From assembly GCA_910584595.1 (NCBI GenBank), contig CAJUBQ010000008.1:21589-85588 (forward strand): a stretch of 64,000 bases of DNA. Reading direction: 5' to 3'. The notes below the pieces were generated by a model. That model saw only the letters and a program-made list of their open reading frames with translations, did no database searches and was not told where the DNA came from. Positions 25,796-33,905 of this stretch are shown piece by piece. Position 1 is the stretch's first letter. The number at the start of each line of letters is the position of its first letter. Made by a program: the position numbers and the translations under genes. This DNA comes from an uncultured Eubacterium sp. GTDB taxonomy: Bacteria > Bacillota > Clostridia > Lachnospirales > Lachnospiraceae.

Positions 25796-26098
25796 TTATC
25801 TCCCCTCCTTCATCGTTATTGCGTGAAACGGACAGACATTGGCACAAATCCCGCAGCCTTTGCAGTGATCGAAATCAAAGTCTCCCCGTACCCCATCGGT
25901 GACCGGTATGCTCGAATCCGGACAAACCGGCACACAGAGCATACACTGTCTGCACAAATCTGCATGAAAAACAGGCGTGCTTGTCCTCCACTCACCTGTT
26001 TGAAAATATTTTGAAGTCCCCGGAGCAAACATCATCAGGCCTTCAGTCAGATCCTGATGCCTTGTCTGCTCATCTATTTTATGTACATCTGTTCTCAT
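25796..26098 (-). CDS. porD: 2-oxoacid:ferredoxin oxidoreductase, delta (2[4Fe-4S] ferredoxin) subunit
   Basis: A 100-residue ferredoxin-like subunit. Two complete cluster motifs are present: CRQCMLCVPVCP and CKGCGICANVCP, each C-x2-C-x2-C-x3-C-P. It passes electrons from the TPP site to external ferredoxin. Its length and its position between gamma and alpha match the four-subunit POR layout. Confidence 0.93.
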   Translation of the reverse strand: MRTDVHKIDEQTRHQDLTEGLMMFAPGTSKYFQTGEWRTSTPVFHADLCRQCMLCVPVCPDSSIPVTDGVRGDFDFDHCKGCGICANVCPFHAITMKEGR

Positions 26099-26154
26099 AA
26101 ATATTTATCCTCAATTTAATTATCAGTCTGTTGTCGTTTTGATATGCGTCAGCT

Positions 26155-26766
26155 TTAGGCGCTTTTTCTTACATTCTGTTTTAATACTTCTTCCAGCACT
26201 TCGAAAGTCTCATACAATGCCTGCATATTTCCTTCTATCACTTCCGGTTTTTTCGCAAATTTGTGTCCATACAAAGTGCGCATTTCCTTTAAAAACGCAT
26301 CTTTTTCCATCACGCCGCTGACCGCAACCGCCGCTGCAAGCATCGGGGAATTTGGAAAATTCTTTCCAAGCGTTTCCTCTGAAATTTTTCTTGCGTCTAC
26401 CGTATACACATTCCCCTGATATCCATTTAAGAAAGGCAAGATTTCTTTTCTCGTTTTTGGAGTGTTAATAATCAAAGCTCCTTCTTTTTTAAGTCCTGCT
26501 GTTACATCAACCGAATGCAGCAGCGTCTCGTCCACAACAAGAACGAGATCAGGCGTATAAATATTGGAATGCACGCGAATTGGTTCTTTGCCAATTCTGT
26601 TATAAGCAGTAATCGGCGCACCCATACGCTCCGGGCCATACTCCGGAAATCCCTGTACATACTGTCCTGTCTGAAATGCTGCGTCAGCCAGTAATAACGC
26701 TGCTGTCTTGGCGCCCTGGCCGCCTCTTCCATGCCATCTGATCTCAATTCCATTGTTCATTTCCAT
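26155..26766 (-). CDS. porC: 2-oxoacid:ferredoxin oxidoreductase, gamma subunit
   Basis: A 203-residue gamma subunit, first gene of the operon. Family hallmarks are IRWHGRGGQGAKTAALLLA and GFPEYGPERMGAPITAYNRI. AAAGGAG lies before two closely spaced ATG codons (26766 and 26760); either may be used. A strong promoter lies about 150 bp upstream. Confidence 0.93.
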   Translation of the reverse strand: MEMNNGIEIRWHGRGGQGAKTAALLLADAAFQTGQYVQGFPEYGPERMGAPITAYNRIGKEPIRVHSNIYTPDLVLVVDETLLHSVDVTAGLKKEGALIINTPKTRKEILPFLNGYQGNVYTVDARKISEETLGKNFPNSPMLAAAVAVSGVMEKDAFLKEMRTLYGHKFAKKPEVIEGNMQALYETFEVLEEVLKQNVRKSA

Positions 26767-26789
26767 AATCTCCTTTATTCATGATCTTA

Positions 26790-26865
26790 GAAACTGTTCT
26801 TGATAAATTGAATTGCTACAGTTCCGTAACAGTTCCATGGGTTATCTGAACTGTTACACAGTTTC
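26790..26865. repeat. fragment of the cloverleaf-like repeat (opposite orientation) inside an outer inverted repeat
   Basis: Bases 26826-26857 are the reverse complement of the first hairpin of the repeats at 29749 and 36810 (core AACAGTTCCATGGGTTATC then TGAACTGTT). Around it, AGAAACTGT (26790-26798) and ACAGTTTCT (26857-26865) form an outer inverted repeat. It lies in the leader of the por operon, where the folded RNA could affect expression. Confidence 0.65.
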
Positions 26866-26919
26866 TTATAATTCTTAACATTTAAAGCAATACCTGCTTC
26901 CGTTTTCTCAACGAATTCT

Positions 26920-26974
26920 ATTATAATCACATGCCCTTCTTTTGTAAAGTGAAAGTGTGAGAATTTTTCACTTT
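26920..26974 (-). promoter_or_regulatory. por operon promoter with palindromic operator
   Basis: On the minus strand TTTACA (26943-26948), 17-bp spacer, TATAAT (26920-26925), a near-consensus promoter. An inverted repeat AAAGTGAAA (26946-26954) / TTTCACTTT (26966-26974) overlaps the -35 box and is a good candidate for a regulator site, perhaps that of the LysR protein at the end of the operon. Confidence 0.75.
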
Positions 26975-27000
26975 AAAGATGAATTTTATTCACCTTTAAA

Positions 27001-27096
27001 AGCAAAAAAACAGATACCCCCTTTCAGAGCGTGTTTGAAACTCAGTTTTGTAAGATATCATTCATTCAAACACACTCTGAAGTATCTGCTTTTGCT
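27001..27096 (-). terminator. terminator of the Ig-like gene, built on a GTGTTTGA-type palindromic repeat
   Basis: The outer arms AGCAAAAAAACAGATAC (27001-27017) and GTATCTGCTTTTGCT (27082-27096) enclose the repeat arms CAGAGCGTGTTTGAA and TTCAAACACACTCTG with a loop of about 30 nt. On the minus strand the structure ends in TTTTTTTGCT. It begins 5 bp after the stop of the Ig-like gene, so it serves as that gene's terminator while being a member of the dispersed repeat family. Confidence 0.75.
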
Positions 27097-27101
27097 GCTA
27101 T

Positions 27102-29636
27102 TTAACGATTTGTAAATGTCCTGCCAACCGGAATCATATAATCTACATTTACTTTCAGCTGTCCTTTAATCGTAACAACGGAACGAATTGTAATCGTATT
27201 AATATGAATCTGCTCGCCGCTGCTTACCAGCACCGATGAACCCGGCTGATTCGAACCTGTTACCGTACAATCCATAAGCTGGTCGTCTTTTGCAAGCTGA
27301 ATACAATCCAAAGCCATCTGATAAGCTGTCTGTACAGACGTACTTGTAGTCAGGCTTCGAATACTGTAATCCGGTATTGCCTGTGTATCTGTAAGCTCAA
27401 TATTTGCAGTTGCCGCCTTTTCTTCATTTCTCCATTGTCCCTGATAAGAAGACTGCTGATAATATTTCAGTGTAACCGTATAAATGCCCTTCTCCGCCTT
27501 CGTACAGAAAATACCGCCGTTATTTCCTATCGCGCCTATATAAATCGGACTCAGCTCCAGTTTACTGCCGGATTTGATGGCGCTGTCAGACGTAACTGTC
27601 ATCCTCGTATCATATTTGGAGCTTCCTTTTTGAATCAACGCAGACTCGAAAGGAATATATTTTTCAAATACGCCTCCGCGATACTGCGCCAGACGCACAG
27701 TAATCTTCGGCAGATTTGACATATCTGTATTTTCATTAATCACCATATCCAGTGACGGAGCGCTTACTTCTGCCTGATAGGTAAGCACGCCTGTTGTCGG
27801 AGGAGCAGACACAATTACGGTAAAGTTCTGATTTAATGTAACGCCGCCTGACGTAAGCGCCAGAACGCAGTTATAGATTCCCGCCGCTGCTGAATGCGCC
27901 GTTACTACAACGCTGTTCAAAGACGGTTCATATTTTGCAATTGTACGGCCATAAGATTCTGTCACCGTTCCCGTTGCATTTGTCAGCGCAAGATTCTCTC
28001 CGTACTGGTCTTTTGCAGTAACTGGCACTATTTTCTGATATTCATCCACTGGTACGTTAGACATCGCAATCGCAGTCTCTTTCATCTGGATCGACGCTAA
28101 ATAACGGCCTGCCTTTACCGTTACTTCATAAGAATATGTAACCGGAATCGTCCCCTGCATTGCCGTAACAACAACCGTAACCGTTCCTGCCTTTATCGGC
28201 GTCAGTTTTCCTTCTGCACTGACGATCAGACTGTCCGGATCTGATGAGGAATAAGTAATTCTGTCATAAGCGATTGCTGTTCCATTTTTATTATATGCAG
28301 CAAAATGTGCATACATCGTATCGCCAATTGCTACCTCACGCACTTCCGGATCACGGAACGTTGGCGTCTGTACACTTTTCGTCAATGTAAACTTTGCTTC
28401 GGAAGCTTCTTCCGCCATCTGCTCCACACAGACAATCGTCTTCGTATCTGTCAGACGCGTACCATCAATTGCCGTATATTCCAGCGTTACATTCGCAATA
28501 CTTCCAATCGTCGTCATAAACAGTTTATTTGTCTGCTGATCCAGCAGTCCGTTCGTCACATTTGCAGAATAACGGAACGTACCGCTCTTTACATTTTCTG
28601 TTACATCAATATTTTTTGCATCATGAAACGCATATTCAATCGTCGTATACTTACCTGCCTGTGCAGACGTCGTCGTAATCGTCAGCTTTGCCGGCTTACC
28701 GACACTGGCGGTAAAATCTTTCGTATAACCCGCACAGGAAACTGTATAGACTTTGCCGTCCATAAAACTCGTAGCTGTCGTTACATAAACCGTCTTTCCA
28801 TCTTCCGCATAGCTTACTTTCTTTACAACAACAGTTGTCTCACCGGACTTAATGGAAAAATCCGCTTCTTTCAGTTTCACCGCCGGAGCTGTCCCAAACG
28901 TAACTTTAAATCCGTTGGATGCCGTCTGCTCAATGTTTTCTATAAACGTACCGACCGTCGCCTGTATCTGCTTCGTACAAAGCGCCGCGCCCTTTGCAGA
29001 ATTTCTTGCTGTTGCCGTAATCGTATACTCTCCGGACTGTGTTGGCGTCCATGCGCCATCCTGCGTAATCTGCGAAGAACAGTCTGTACCTTTGGCATCC
29101 TTAACTTCCCAGTATACCTTACTCGTCGCATTTAACGGCGTCATAACCGCCCGCAGCTTATAAGTCTCACCGGACTTTAACTGTTTTAAATCGTTAATGC
29201 CTGTCGTATCAATATTAATTGCTTTCGCTTTACTCTGAAGCTTTCCTGCAAAAGTCAGCTTATTCACCAGCTTCCACTTTGCCGTATAAACATTCACCGT
29301 AATGCGAATCCGTTCGCCTGCCGCATAAGCTGATTCTCCATTGCTGTCAATTGTCAGCTTATTTGTCGCTGTAGCGCCTTTTGCAATCACCTTTTTCGTA
29401 TCAAAAGACGCCCATTTTTTACCTTTTCCTGTGATGTGCCATTTTAATATGTAACCTTTCTGCACATTATTGACCTGGATATCATAAATGCCCTGATTGG
29501 CACGATTTTCATAAAAGGTCGAGTAAGTCGTCTGAAACGCCGGGTCTGCCGCGGCCTGCACCGAGATCGGCATACCTGTGAGAATCATCACAACTGCTAA
29601 AAATAACGCCAGTTCTTTCAAAATCTTTTGAGACAT
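27102..29636 (-). CDS. secreted bacterial Ig-like (BIG) domain protein
   Basis: An 844-residue exported protein. The signal peptide spans about residues 1-29 (LALFLAVVMILTGMPISVQAAA). The rest is beta-rich, with repeated Ig-like modules; the clearest Big_2-like module includes SSSDPDSLIVSAEGKLTPI and KAGTVTVVVTAM. No LPXTG motif, transmembrane tail or catalytic motif is visible, so retention at the surface would have to be by another route. Ig-like modules usually serve as structural or adhesive parts of surface proteins. It has its own promoter and terminator, so it is monocistronic. Confidence 0.82.
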   Translation of the reverse strand: MSQKILKELALFLAVVMILTGMPISVQAAADPAFQTTYSTFYENRANQGIYDIQVNNVQKGYILKWHITGKGKKWASFDTKKVIAKGATATNKLTIDSNGESAYAAGERIRITVNVYTAKWKLVNKLTFAGKLQSKAKAINIDTTGINDLKQLKSGETYKLRAVMTPLNATSKVYWEVKDAKGTDCSSQITQDGAWTPTQSGEYTITATARNSAKGAALCTKQIQATVGTFIENIEQTASNGFKVTFGTAPAVKLKEADFSIKSGETTVVVKKVSYAEDGKTVYVTTATSFMDGKVYTVSCAGYTKDFTASVGKPAKLTITTTSAQAGKYTTIEYAFHDAKNIDVTENVKSGTFRYSANVTNGLLDQQTNKLFMTTIGSIANVTLEYTAIDGTRLTDTKTIVCVEQMAEEASEAKFTLTKSVQTPTFRDPEVREVAIGDTMYAHFAAYNKNGTAIAYDRITYSSSDPDSLIVSAEGKLTPIKAGTVTVVVTAMQGTIPVTYSYEVTVKAGRYLASIQMKETAIAMSNVPVDEYQKIVPVTAKDQYGENLALTNATGTVTESYGRTIAKYEPSLNSVVVTAHSAAAGIYNCVLALTSGGVTLNQNFTVIVSAPPTTGVLTYQAEVSAPSLDMVINENTDMSNLPKITVRLAQYRGGVFEKYIPFESALIQKGSSKYDTRMTVTSDSAIKSGSKLELSPIYIGAIGNNGGIFCTKAEKGIYTVTLKYYQQSSYQGQWRNEEKAATANIELTDTQAIPDYSIRSLTTSTSVQTAYQMALDCIQLAKDDQLMDCTVTGSNQPGSSVLVSSGEQIHINTITIRSVVTIKGQLKVNVDYMIPVGRTFTNR

Positions 29637-29674
29637 TGTTGCCCTCCTTCTTTACTAATAATTAAGATTGTTAT

Positions 29675-29703
29675 ATTTTACCACTTTTTGATCGGATTTA
29701 CAA
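29675..29703 (-). promoter_or_regulatory. promoter of the Ig-like protein gene
   Basis: On the minus strand TTGTAA (29698-29703), a 17-bp spacer and TAAAAT (29675-29680), followed by AAGGAGGG about 7 bases before the start codon at 29636. Confidence 0.65.
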
Positions 29704-29748
29704 CATGTCCAGGCAGATAATTTTTTAATCTGTATTGTCCCGGTGTAT

Positions 29749-29879
29749 CAGTTCAGATAACCCATGGAACTGTTATGTATCCAGCCATTAGAAATCGCTT
29801 CGCGATGGGCTGTATACCTGGCAGCCACTGCATCTTCATACGGTCAGCGCAGTAAATGCGCAGACCTGCCTGAACTGTT
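29749..29879. repeat. cloverleaf-like intergenic repeat, left copy
   Basis: About 130 bp closed by CAGTTCAG (29749-29756) and CTGAACTG (29870-29877). Inside are three further potential hairpins: CAGTTC/GAACTG around CCCATG, a stem centred on ATCGCTTCGCGAT, and GGTCAGCGC/GCGCAGACC. It shares roughly 80% identity with the copy at 36810-36941 in the same orientation, including the runs CAGTTCAGATAACCCATGG and TTCATACGGTCAGCGC. The two copies bracket the recombinase-NACHT island. Confidence 0.8.
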
Positions 29880-29904
29880 ACGTCCTGTGTTGCTTTACTC
29901 ACCC

Positions 29905-29967
29905 AATGTCATTTACTTAAAGAAATTTCTGCTTAAAAAACTGAATTTCCCTAAAGTAAATGACATT
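29905..29967. repeat. inverted repeat downstream of the recombinase
   Basis: Arms AATGTCATTTACTT (from 29905) and AAGTAAATGACATT (ending 29967) are perfectly complementary over 14 bp and continue imperfectly inward, with a 16-nt loop. It lies 146 bp past the recombinase stop. It could be a terminator lacking a clear T tract, or a recombination-related site. Just right of it, 29979-29992 carries a lone half (TCAAACACGCTCTA) of the GTGTTTGA repeat family. Nothing else is recognisable between 29994 and 30112. Confidence 0.55.
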
Positions 29968-30112
29968 TATATTCCATATCAAACACGCTCTAGGACAAAG
30001 ATTTTTTCTGATATAATTTTTCAAACAGACCCAGTATCAGGTAAAGTCCCATTGCAATGATACATAGAATCAATATGGATAATATTACCCAGTCCATTTT
30101 AAACAGATTCGT

Positions 30113-31744
30113 TCACAAACAGATATGAAATTCTTTTTTTCTATAGTTAATCTTTTTTACTTCAACCTTCACATTTCCGAAAATATCGAAATGAACAATC
30201 ATATAATCTGGATAAACTTCAATTTTTTCAATATGAGTCTTTAAATTGACCACACTCATATCATAATCTGTGATCGTCTTAATTTCATTTTCCAGCTCTT
30301 CGATCCGATCTTTTTTTTCAGATATTGAATTCTTTTTAACCGCAAGTCCATAACATAAATCTTCTAATTCCGCAATACGTTCTTTCCATTTTGTATCTTT
30401 TATATGATAAATATCATCTTCTATCTTATTATCAAGATATCTGTCCAACAAATTCTCTCTGCTGGATTTCAGCTTTTCCAACTCACAGGCAAAAGCCTTT
30501 TCCTGCTGTTCTATTTCACTTGTATCACTAATCACTTGTTTTAAAATGGCAGATGCAACAGAATAAATGTCTTCTTTCGATTTTGTGTATACTTTTTGTG
30601 ACAAGTCATAAATGAAACTGTCAAGATCTTCTTCTTTGAGATGAATATTATCACAGCCGGCATTTGCTGCTTCATATTTTGATTCTGTTTTACCTTTGGG
30701 ACTTCTATTATTTTTTGTCTTTCTGCCTCTCTGCACATATTCTTTACAACTCCAATATACCTTATTTGTTTTACCCGCTACACTCGTGCTTCTCCAAAAT
30801 GTACTTCCACATAATCCACATACTATTTTACTTGTCAATGGATTGGAATTTTTTTTACTTCCTATTATTTTAGTCTTAAAATCTTCTGTAATCAATACAT
30901 CTGATCTTGCATCCATTAATTTATTTGCCTTATTCCATAACTCCTCTGAAACAATTGCAGGTACAATGTTATCATGATAAATCCATTTGTCCTTATTGTT
31001 TCTTTCCGTCTTCTTCGTTTCAAAATTTTTATGTAATATATTCATTACCGCTGTACCTTTATATAATGGATTTCGTACAATCCGTCTTACTGTCTGTTCT
31101 GCTATTTTGTTTCCCTCATGATTATAATATCCATTGTCCTGCAGCATTTTGGCAATTGTACGAGAACCATTATTTTGTGCTGCCATTTCATAAATAAACC
31201 TGACCATTTCCGCTTCTTTATCATTAATTACAACCTGTCTATCTACTTTATCATATCCCCATGTTTTCGATGTAATGATAACATTGCTTCCTGTTTCCTG
31301 TCTTTTTCTATGAGCATTATTAATATTTTTACTTAGACTTCTGCTGTAATCTTCTGCTAATATTGCTTTTATTCCTGTAATTAACGCATCATCCGGGGAA
31401 TAAAATTTTCTCTCTAAATAAAAATATAATTTTTTATTATTTTGTACAAGTTTATCTATGAAAAAATACCATTCCTTCGTATTTCTCATTAAGCGATCCT
31501 GCGATTTAATCACTATGATATCAAATTTATCACCTTCCATGTCTTTAAATAAGCGGTTATATTCTTCTCTTCTTTTTGTAGTCGTACCAGAGCGTCCTTC
31601 ATCCACATAACCATCCATCAACTGCCAGTGATTATCTTCAATCACTTTTATAGATTCTTCTTTTTGATTCACAATGGATGTTGCCTGATTCTCATCATCG
31701 GTACTCACCCGACAATAATAAACCGCTCTTGGCTTCTCCCTCAT
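30113..31744 (-). CDS. large serine recombinase (site-specific integrase)
   Basis: A 543-residue recombinase. The resolvase catalytic domain (about 1-150) has the nucleophile Ser14 in YYCRVSTDDE, and the Arg-rich active-site stretches DEGRSGTTTKRREEY and SQDRLMRNTKEW. The recombinase DNA-binding domain (about 165-290) contains TIAKMLQDNGYYN and VRRIVRNPLYKG. A zinc ribbon with CGLCGSTFWR and YWSCKEY follows, then a long coiled-coil segment (about 400-490), as in phage and Tn4451-type integrases. It likely catalyses integration or excision of the AT-rich island. AAAGGGGATGG precedes the start. Confidence 0.93.
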   Translation of the reverse strand: MREKPRAVYYCRVSTDDENQATSIVNQKEESIKVIEDNHWQLMDGYVDEGRSGTTTKRREEYNRLFKDMEGDKFDIIVIKSQDRLMRNTKEWYFFIDKLVQNNKKLYFYLERKFYSPDDALITGIKAILAEDYSRSLSKNINNAHRKRQETGSNVIITSKTWGYDKVDRQVVINDKEAEMVRFIYEMAAQNNGSRTIAKMLQDNGYYNHEGNKIAEQTVRRIVRNPLYKGTAVMNILHKNFETKKTERNNKDKWIYHDNIVPAIVSEELWNKANKLMDARSDVLITEDFKTKIIGSKKNSNPLTSKIVCGLCGSTFWRSTSVAGKTNKVYWSCKEYVQRGRKTKNNRSPKGKTESKYEAANAGCDNIHLKEEDLDSFIYDLSQKVYTKSKEDIYSVASAILKQVISDTSEIEQQEKAFACELEKLKSSRENLLDRYLDNKIEDDIYHIKDTKWKERIAELEDLCYGLAVKKNSISEKKDRIEELENEIKTITDYDMSVVNLKTHIEKIEVYPDYMIVHFDIFGNVKVEVKKINYRKKEFHICL

Positions 31745-31814
31745 ATAACACCATCCCCTTTTCTTATCACTGTGTCATAATTATTTCATTAATCGCATTT
31801 AAACAAATCCTATC

Positions 31815-31834
31815 GTGTGGGCAAATTTCCACAC
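31815..31834. promoter_or_regulatory. palindrome upstream of the recombinase gene
   Basis: GTGTGG, eight bases, CCACAC: a 6-bp perfect inverted repeat 70 bp upstream of the recombinase start. Palindromes next to serine recombinase genes can be operators or recombination sites; which applies here cannot be told from one copy. Confidence 0.3.
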
Positions 31835-31838
31835 CATA

Positions 31839-31961
31839 TTATTTATATTGATGTATAATAATATTTACCGCTTTATTATATTCATCCATAGTAATTTTAT
31901 TTTTTTCGAGTAATCTTTTAAAAATGAACAATAAATCTTCCTTTATAATATCACCCTCCAT
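31839..31961 (-). CDS. small SHOCT-like protein upstream of the recombinase
   Basis: A 40-codon frame with start ATG at 31961 and stop at 31839, 94 bp upstream of the recombinase on the same strand. The sequence IFKRLLEKNKITMDEYNKAV resembles the short helical SHOCT-type motif (LLxxGxITxEEYxKA). Small proteins of this kind often precede serine recombinase genes on Firmicute mobile elements. No strong ribosome site is present, so the call is tentative. Confidence 0.45.
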   Translation of the reverse strand: MEGDIIKEDLLFIFKRLLEKNKITMDEYNKAVNIIIHQYK

Positions 31962-32374
31962 ATGTATATAATCCATTTTATGGCGAAGATATTGATATGT
32001 TACTTTTTACCCTTATATATTTCTCTGCGTTTCCTTTTTAATAAGATTCACACCTGTTTTTTTATCTTTCCAATTCTTTTCCATAAAGAACACTTATCCC
32101 TCAGTGGTATTTCATTTATCACAATAACTTTTATTCACAACTTCCATGGATTCCATTAATTTCTGCATACAGCAGTTCTCTCTCTCTGCTTTCTTTTTAA
32201 TAAGGAACTGTAAATAAAACTCTTAGCCGAGAACTGCGTCTTGACAACAAATGATTTCAACAATCATGGAAGCATCACGATCAAGCAGTCATAAAAATGG
32301 CTGTTGTCAGTGAACTATTGGTATTACAAAAAAATCAGGCCTACATAATCCTACATGATTCGTTGTCAATTCCA
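31962..32374. other. AT-rich non-coding stretch in the island
   Basis: About 410 bp without a credible gene. A short inverted repeat TGACAAC (32242-32248) / GTTGTCA (32303-32309) is present. No transposase fragment, RNA gene or promoter towards the recombinase could be identified with confidence. Confidence 0.4.
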
Positions 32375-32403
32375 TAGACTTTATGCTCTGGATGTGATAT
32401 ACT
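32375..32403 (+). promoter_or_regulatory. promoter of the small coiled-coil gene
   Basis: TAGACT (32375-32380), 17-bp spacer, TATACT (32398-32403). AAAGGAG and then ATG at 32444 follow. Confidence 0.6.
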
Positions 32404-32443
32404 ACCATCAACAGCACACCAAATATAAAAGGAGCGTGATCAT

Positions 32444-32776
32444 ATGTCATTAACAAATGACGATTTATTGGCCATATCTGATATGATGGACAAGAAATTA
32501 CAACCAATTAATAACCGCCTGGATAAAATAGATGATCGCCTAGACTCTCTAGATGATCGCCTAGACTCTCTAGATGATCGCCTGGACTCTCTAGATGATC
32601 GCCTGGACTCTCTCAAATTTAGCCAGGAACACATAACCGAAAAACTAAAAGGTATTGAAGTTACTATGAACTACAACGATTATCACCTGAGTCATGATAT
32701 CAGGAAATTGCAAGAAGATGTAGACACAATAAGTGAGATACTAAAAATAAATAAAATGATACCTATTGCAAAATAA
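32444..32776 (+). CDS. small coiled-coil protein with four exact heptad repeats
   Basis: A 110-residue protein. After a helical start it contains NNRLDKI followed by four copies of DDRLDSL, then further heptads (KFSQEHI). Leu at positions 4 and 7 of each heptad gives a textbook left-handed coiled coil across about residues 20-65. There is no signal peptide or membrane segment. AAAGGAG lies 9 bases upstream of the ATG and a sigma-A-like promoter precedes it. Similar short heptad proteins of unknown role occur on clostridial mobile elements; I cannot assign a function. It is divergent from the recombinase. Confidence 0.75.
   Translation: MSLTNDDLLAISDMMDKKLQPINNRLDKIDDRLDSLDDRLDSLDDRLDSLDDRLDSLKFSQEHITEKLKGIEVTMNYNDYHLSHDIRKLQEDVDTISEILKINKMIPIAK
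32531..32614 (+). repeat. 21-bp tandem repeat, four copies, in frame
   Basis: Four consecutive 21-bp units beginning GATGATCGCCT and ending GACTCTCTA differ only at a TAG/TGG position and in the last base. Each encodes DDRLDSL. The near-identity at the DNA level indicates recent duplication. Confidence 0.95.
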
Positions 32777-32794
32777 TCATAGCACATAACCATC

Positions 32795-32823
32795 TTTACA
32801 CTCGCAGCCATATACGCTATAAT
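32795..32823 (+). promoter_or_regulatory. strong promoter of a 60-residue gene
   Basis: TTTACA (32795-32800), 17-bp spacer, TATAAT (32818-32823): near-consensus sigma-A promoter 47 bp before the start codon at 32870. Confidence 0.8.
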
Positions 32824-32869
32824 GATTGTATCAGATAACAACTGCAATAATTATAAAGGCGGTGAGAAT

Positions 32870-33052
32870 ATGGAGGCAATAGACATGACAGATAAAGAAT
32901 TAATTACAATAACTATTGACAGATATGCAGAATTACAACGTATAAAAAGAGAAAATGGCAATCAGGAAAATAGGGAACTTGATTATTCAATCAAACTAGC
33001 TACTGCAAAATTATCTTCAATGGGAGTCAATGTTGAAGACATAACACTTTAA
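32870..33052 (+). CDS. small protein of unknown function (60 aa)
   Basis: A 60-residue charged, helical protein (ELITITIDRYAELQRIKREN, ATAKLSSMGVNVEDITL). The ATG at 32870 follows AAAGGCGGTGAG; a frame-internal upstream ATG at 32822 lies inside the -10 box and is excluded. It resembles no family I can name. Its strong promoter argues that it is a real gene. Its stop codon touches the left end of the IS remnant, so the original C terminus may have been altered by the insertion. Confidence 0.65.
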   Translation: MEAIDMTDKELITITIDRYAELQRIKRENGNQENRELDYSIKLATAKLSSMGVNVEDITL

Positions 33053-33670
33053 CTCAAACTTCCCACATCAAAAATGGGATTTGCACCTTGAAAAATCAAT
33101 GCTTTAAGCCCGCAAAATACCCTTATGCGGCTGTTTCTCTCCGTTCCAATGCATCCTGCATGTATTTTGGGAGACGCTGAACAAAGCTGGCTGTGAATTC
33201 CTCCAGCTGGACTTCAGTGATGTGGAAATATTCCATCACAGTATTTATCAGTGCGTATATGATAATGCACATGGAACAGCTGAACGTGATGTCCTCCATT
33301 TCATCCAGCAGACAGAAACCTTGAAGATATTTCATGGAGCAGTGGCCGAAGACTTTTGCAAGCAGCTCCGTCTTTTTAGAACGGGAACGGTCAAACAGGC
33401 TGTCGTCAACGATAAACACATCTTTCCGTTTTTCGTCAGTCAGCGGTTTCATAAAGCCGCTGATGATACTGGCAGAAAGCAGCGCTGTAAAACGCTGCCA
33501 GTTCGTCCGGGCGTTGTTAAGAAACGGTAGATGATGTTTTTGGAGAATCCTTCTCCAAATGTACCTGTTTTCATCTGCATATAAAAACTTCTGTCGGAAA
33601 ACATCATACAGAACAGGAAGCTATTGATTTTTCAATGTTCAACACATCATACGGTGTGGGAAGTTTGAGT
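33052..33670. mobile_element. remnant of an IS4/DDE-type insertion sequence with intact terminal inverted repeats
   Basis: ACTCAAACTTCCCACA (33052-33067) and TGTGGGAAGTTTGAGT (33655-33670) are perfect 16-bp inverted repeats. Between them lies a decayed transposase gene with an internal deletion and a frameshift. At ~620 bp the element is far shorter than an intact IS of this type, so it cannot move by itself but could be mobilised in trans. Confidence 0.85.
33123..33607 (-). pseudogene. decayed DDE transposase
   Basis: The upstream part encodes MQMKTGTFGEGFSKNIIYRFL and then loses frame by one base. The next frame continues NNARTNWQRFTALLSASIIS into the open frame at 33452-33123, with DVFIVDDSLFDRSRSKKTEL and VFGHCSMKYLQGF, the conserved first-Asp region of this transposase group. 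It then jumps directly to the C-terminal tail (MEYFHITEVQLEEF...VQRLPKYMQDALE). The central catalytic part, with the second Asp and the Glu, is missing. Confidence 0.85.
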
Positions 33671-33905
33671 AAATAATAGTTATATCTGTGTATTTTTACC
33701 TTTCACTCTCGCCAAAATAGACATGCATATCTGTGGATTATTTTGTATTCGAAGCGCTATAATGCTTTATAATATGTAAAAAAATCTAATATATTTTACC
33801 TTTATGCTGATATTAACGCCTGAACAGTATAAATAACAGACACCAATGCATTTAAATCTCATCCTGAATTCAATATCTATCTTATTTTTTCATCTGGAAA
33901 TCAAT
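33671..33905. other. AT-rich spacer after the NACHT gene
   Basis: This lies between the right end of the IS remnant and the stop of the NACHT-pentapeptide gene. It is very AT-rich. No clear hairpin terminator or gene was found. Confidence 0.4.

Noticed and set aside
32440..32634. Minus-strand frame with RESRRSS repeats
   Set aside because: It is the antisense reading of the 21-bp coiled-coil repeat; the plus-strand gene has the promoter and ribosome site.
33123..33452. Stand-alone 109-residue gene
   Set aside because: It is the deleted and frameshifted remainder of a transposase between IS ends, not an independent protein.
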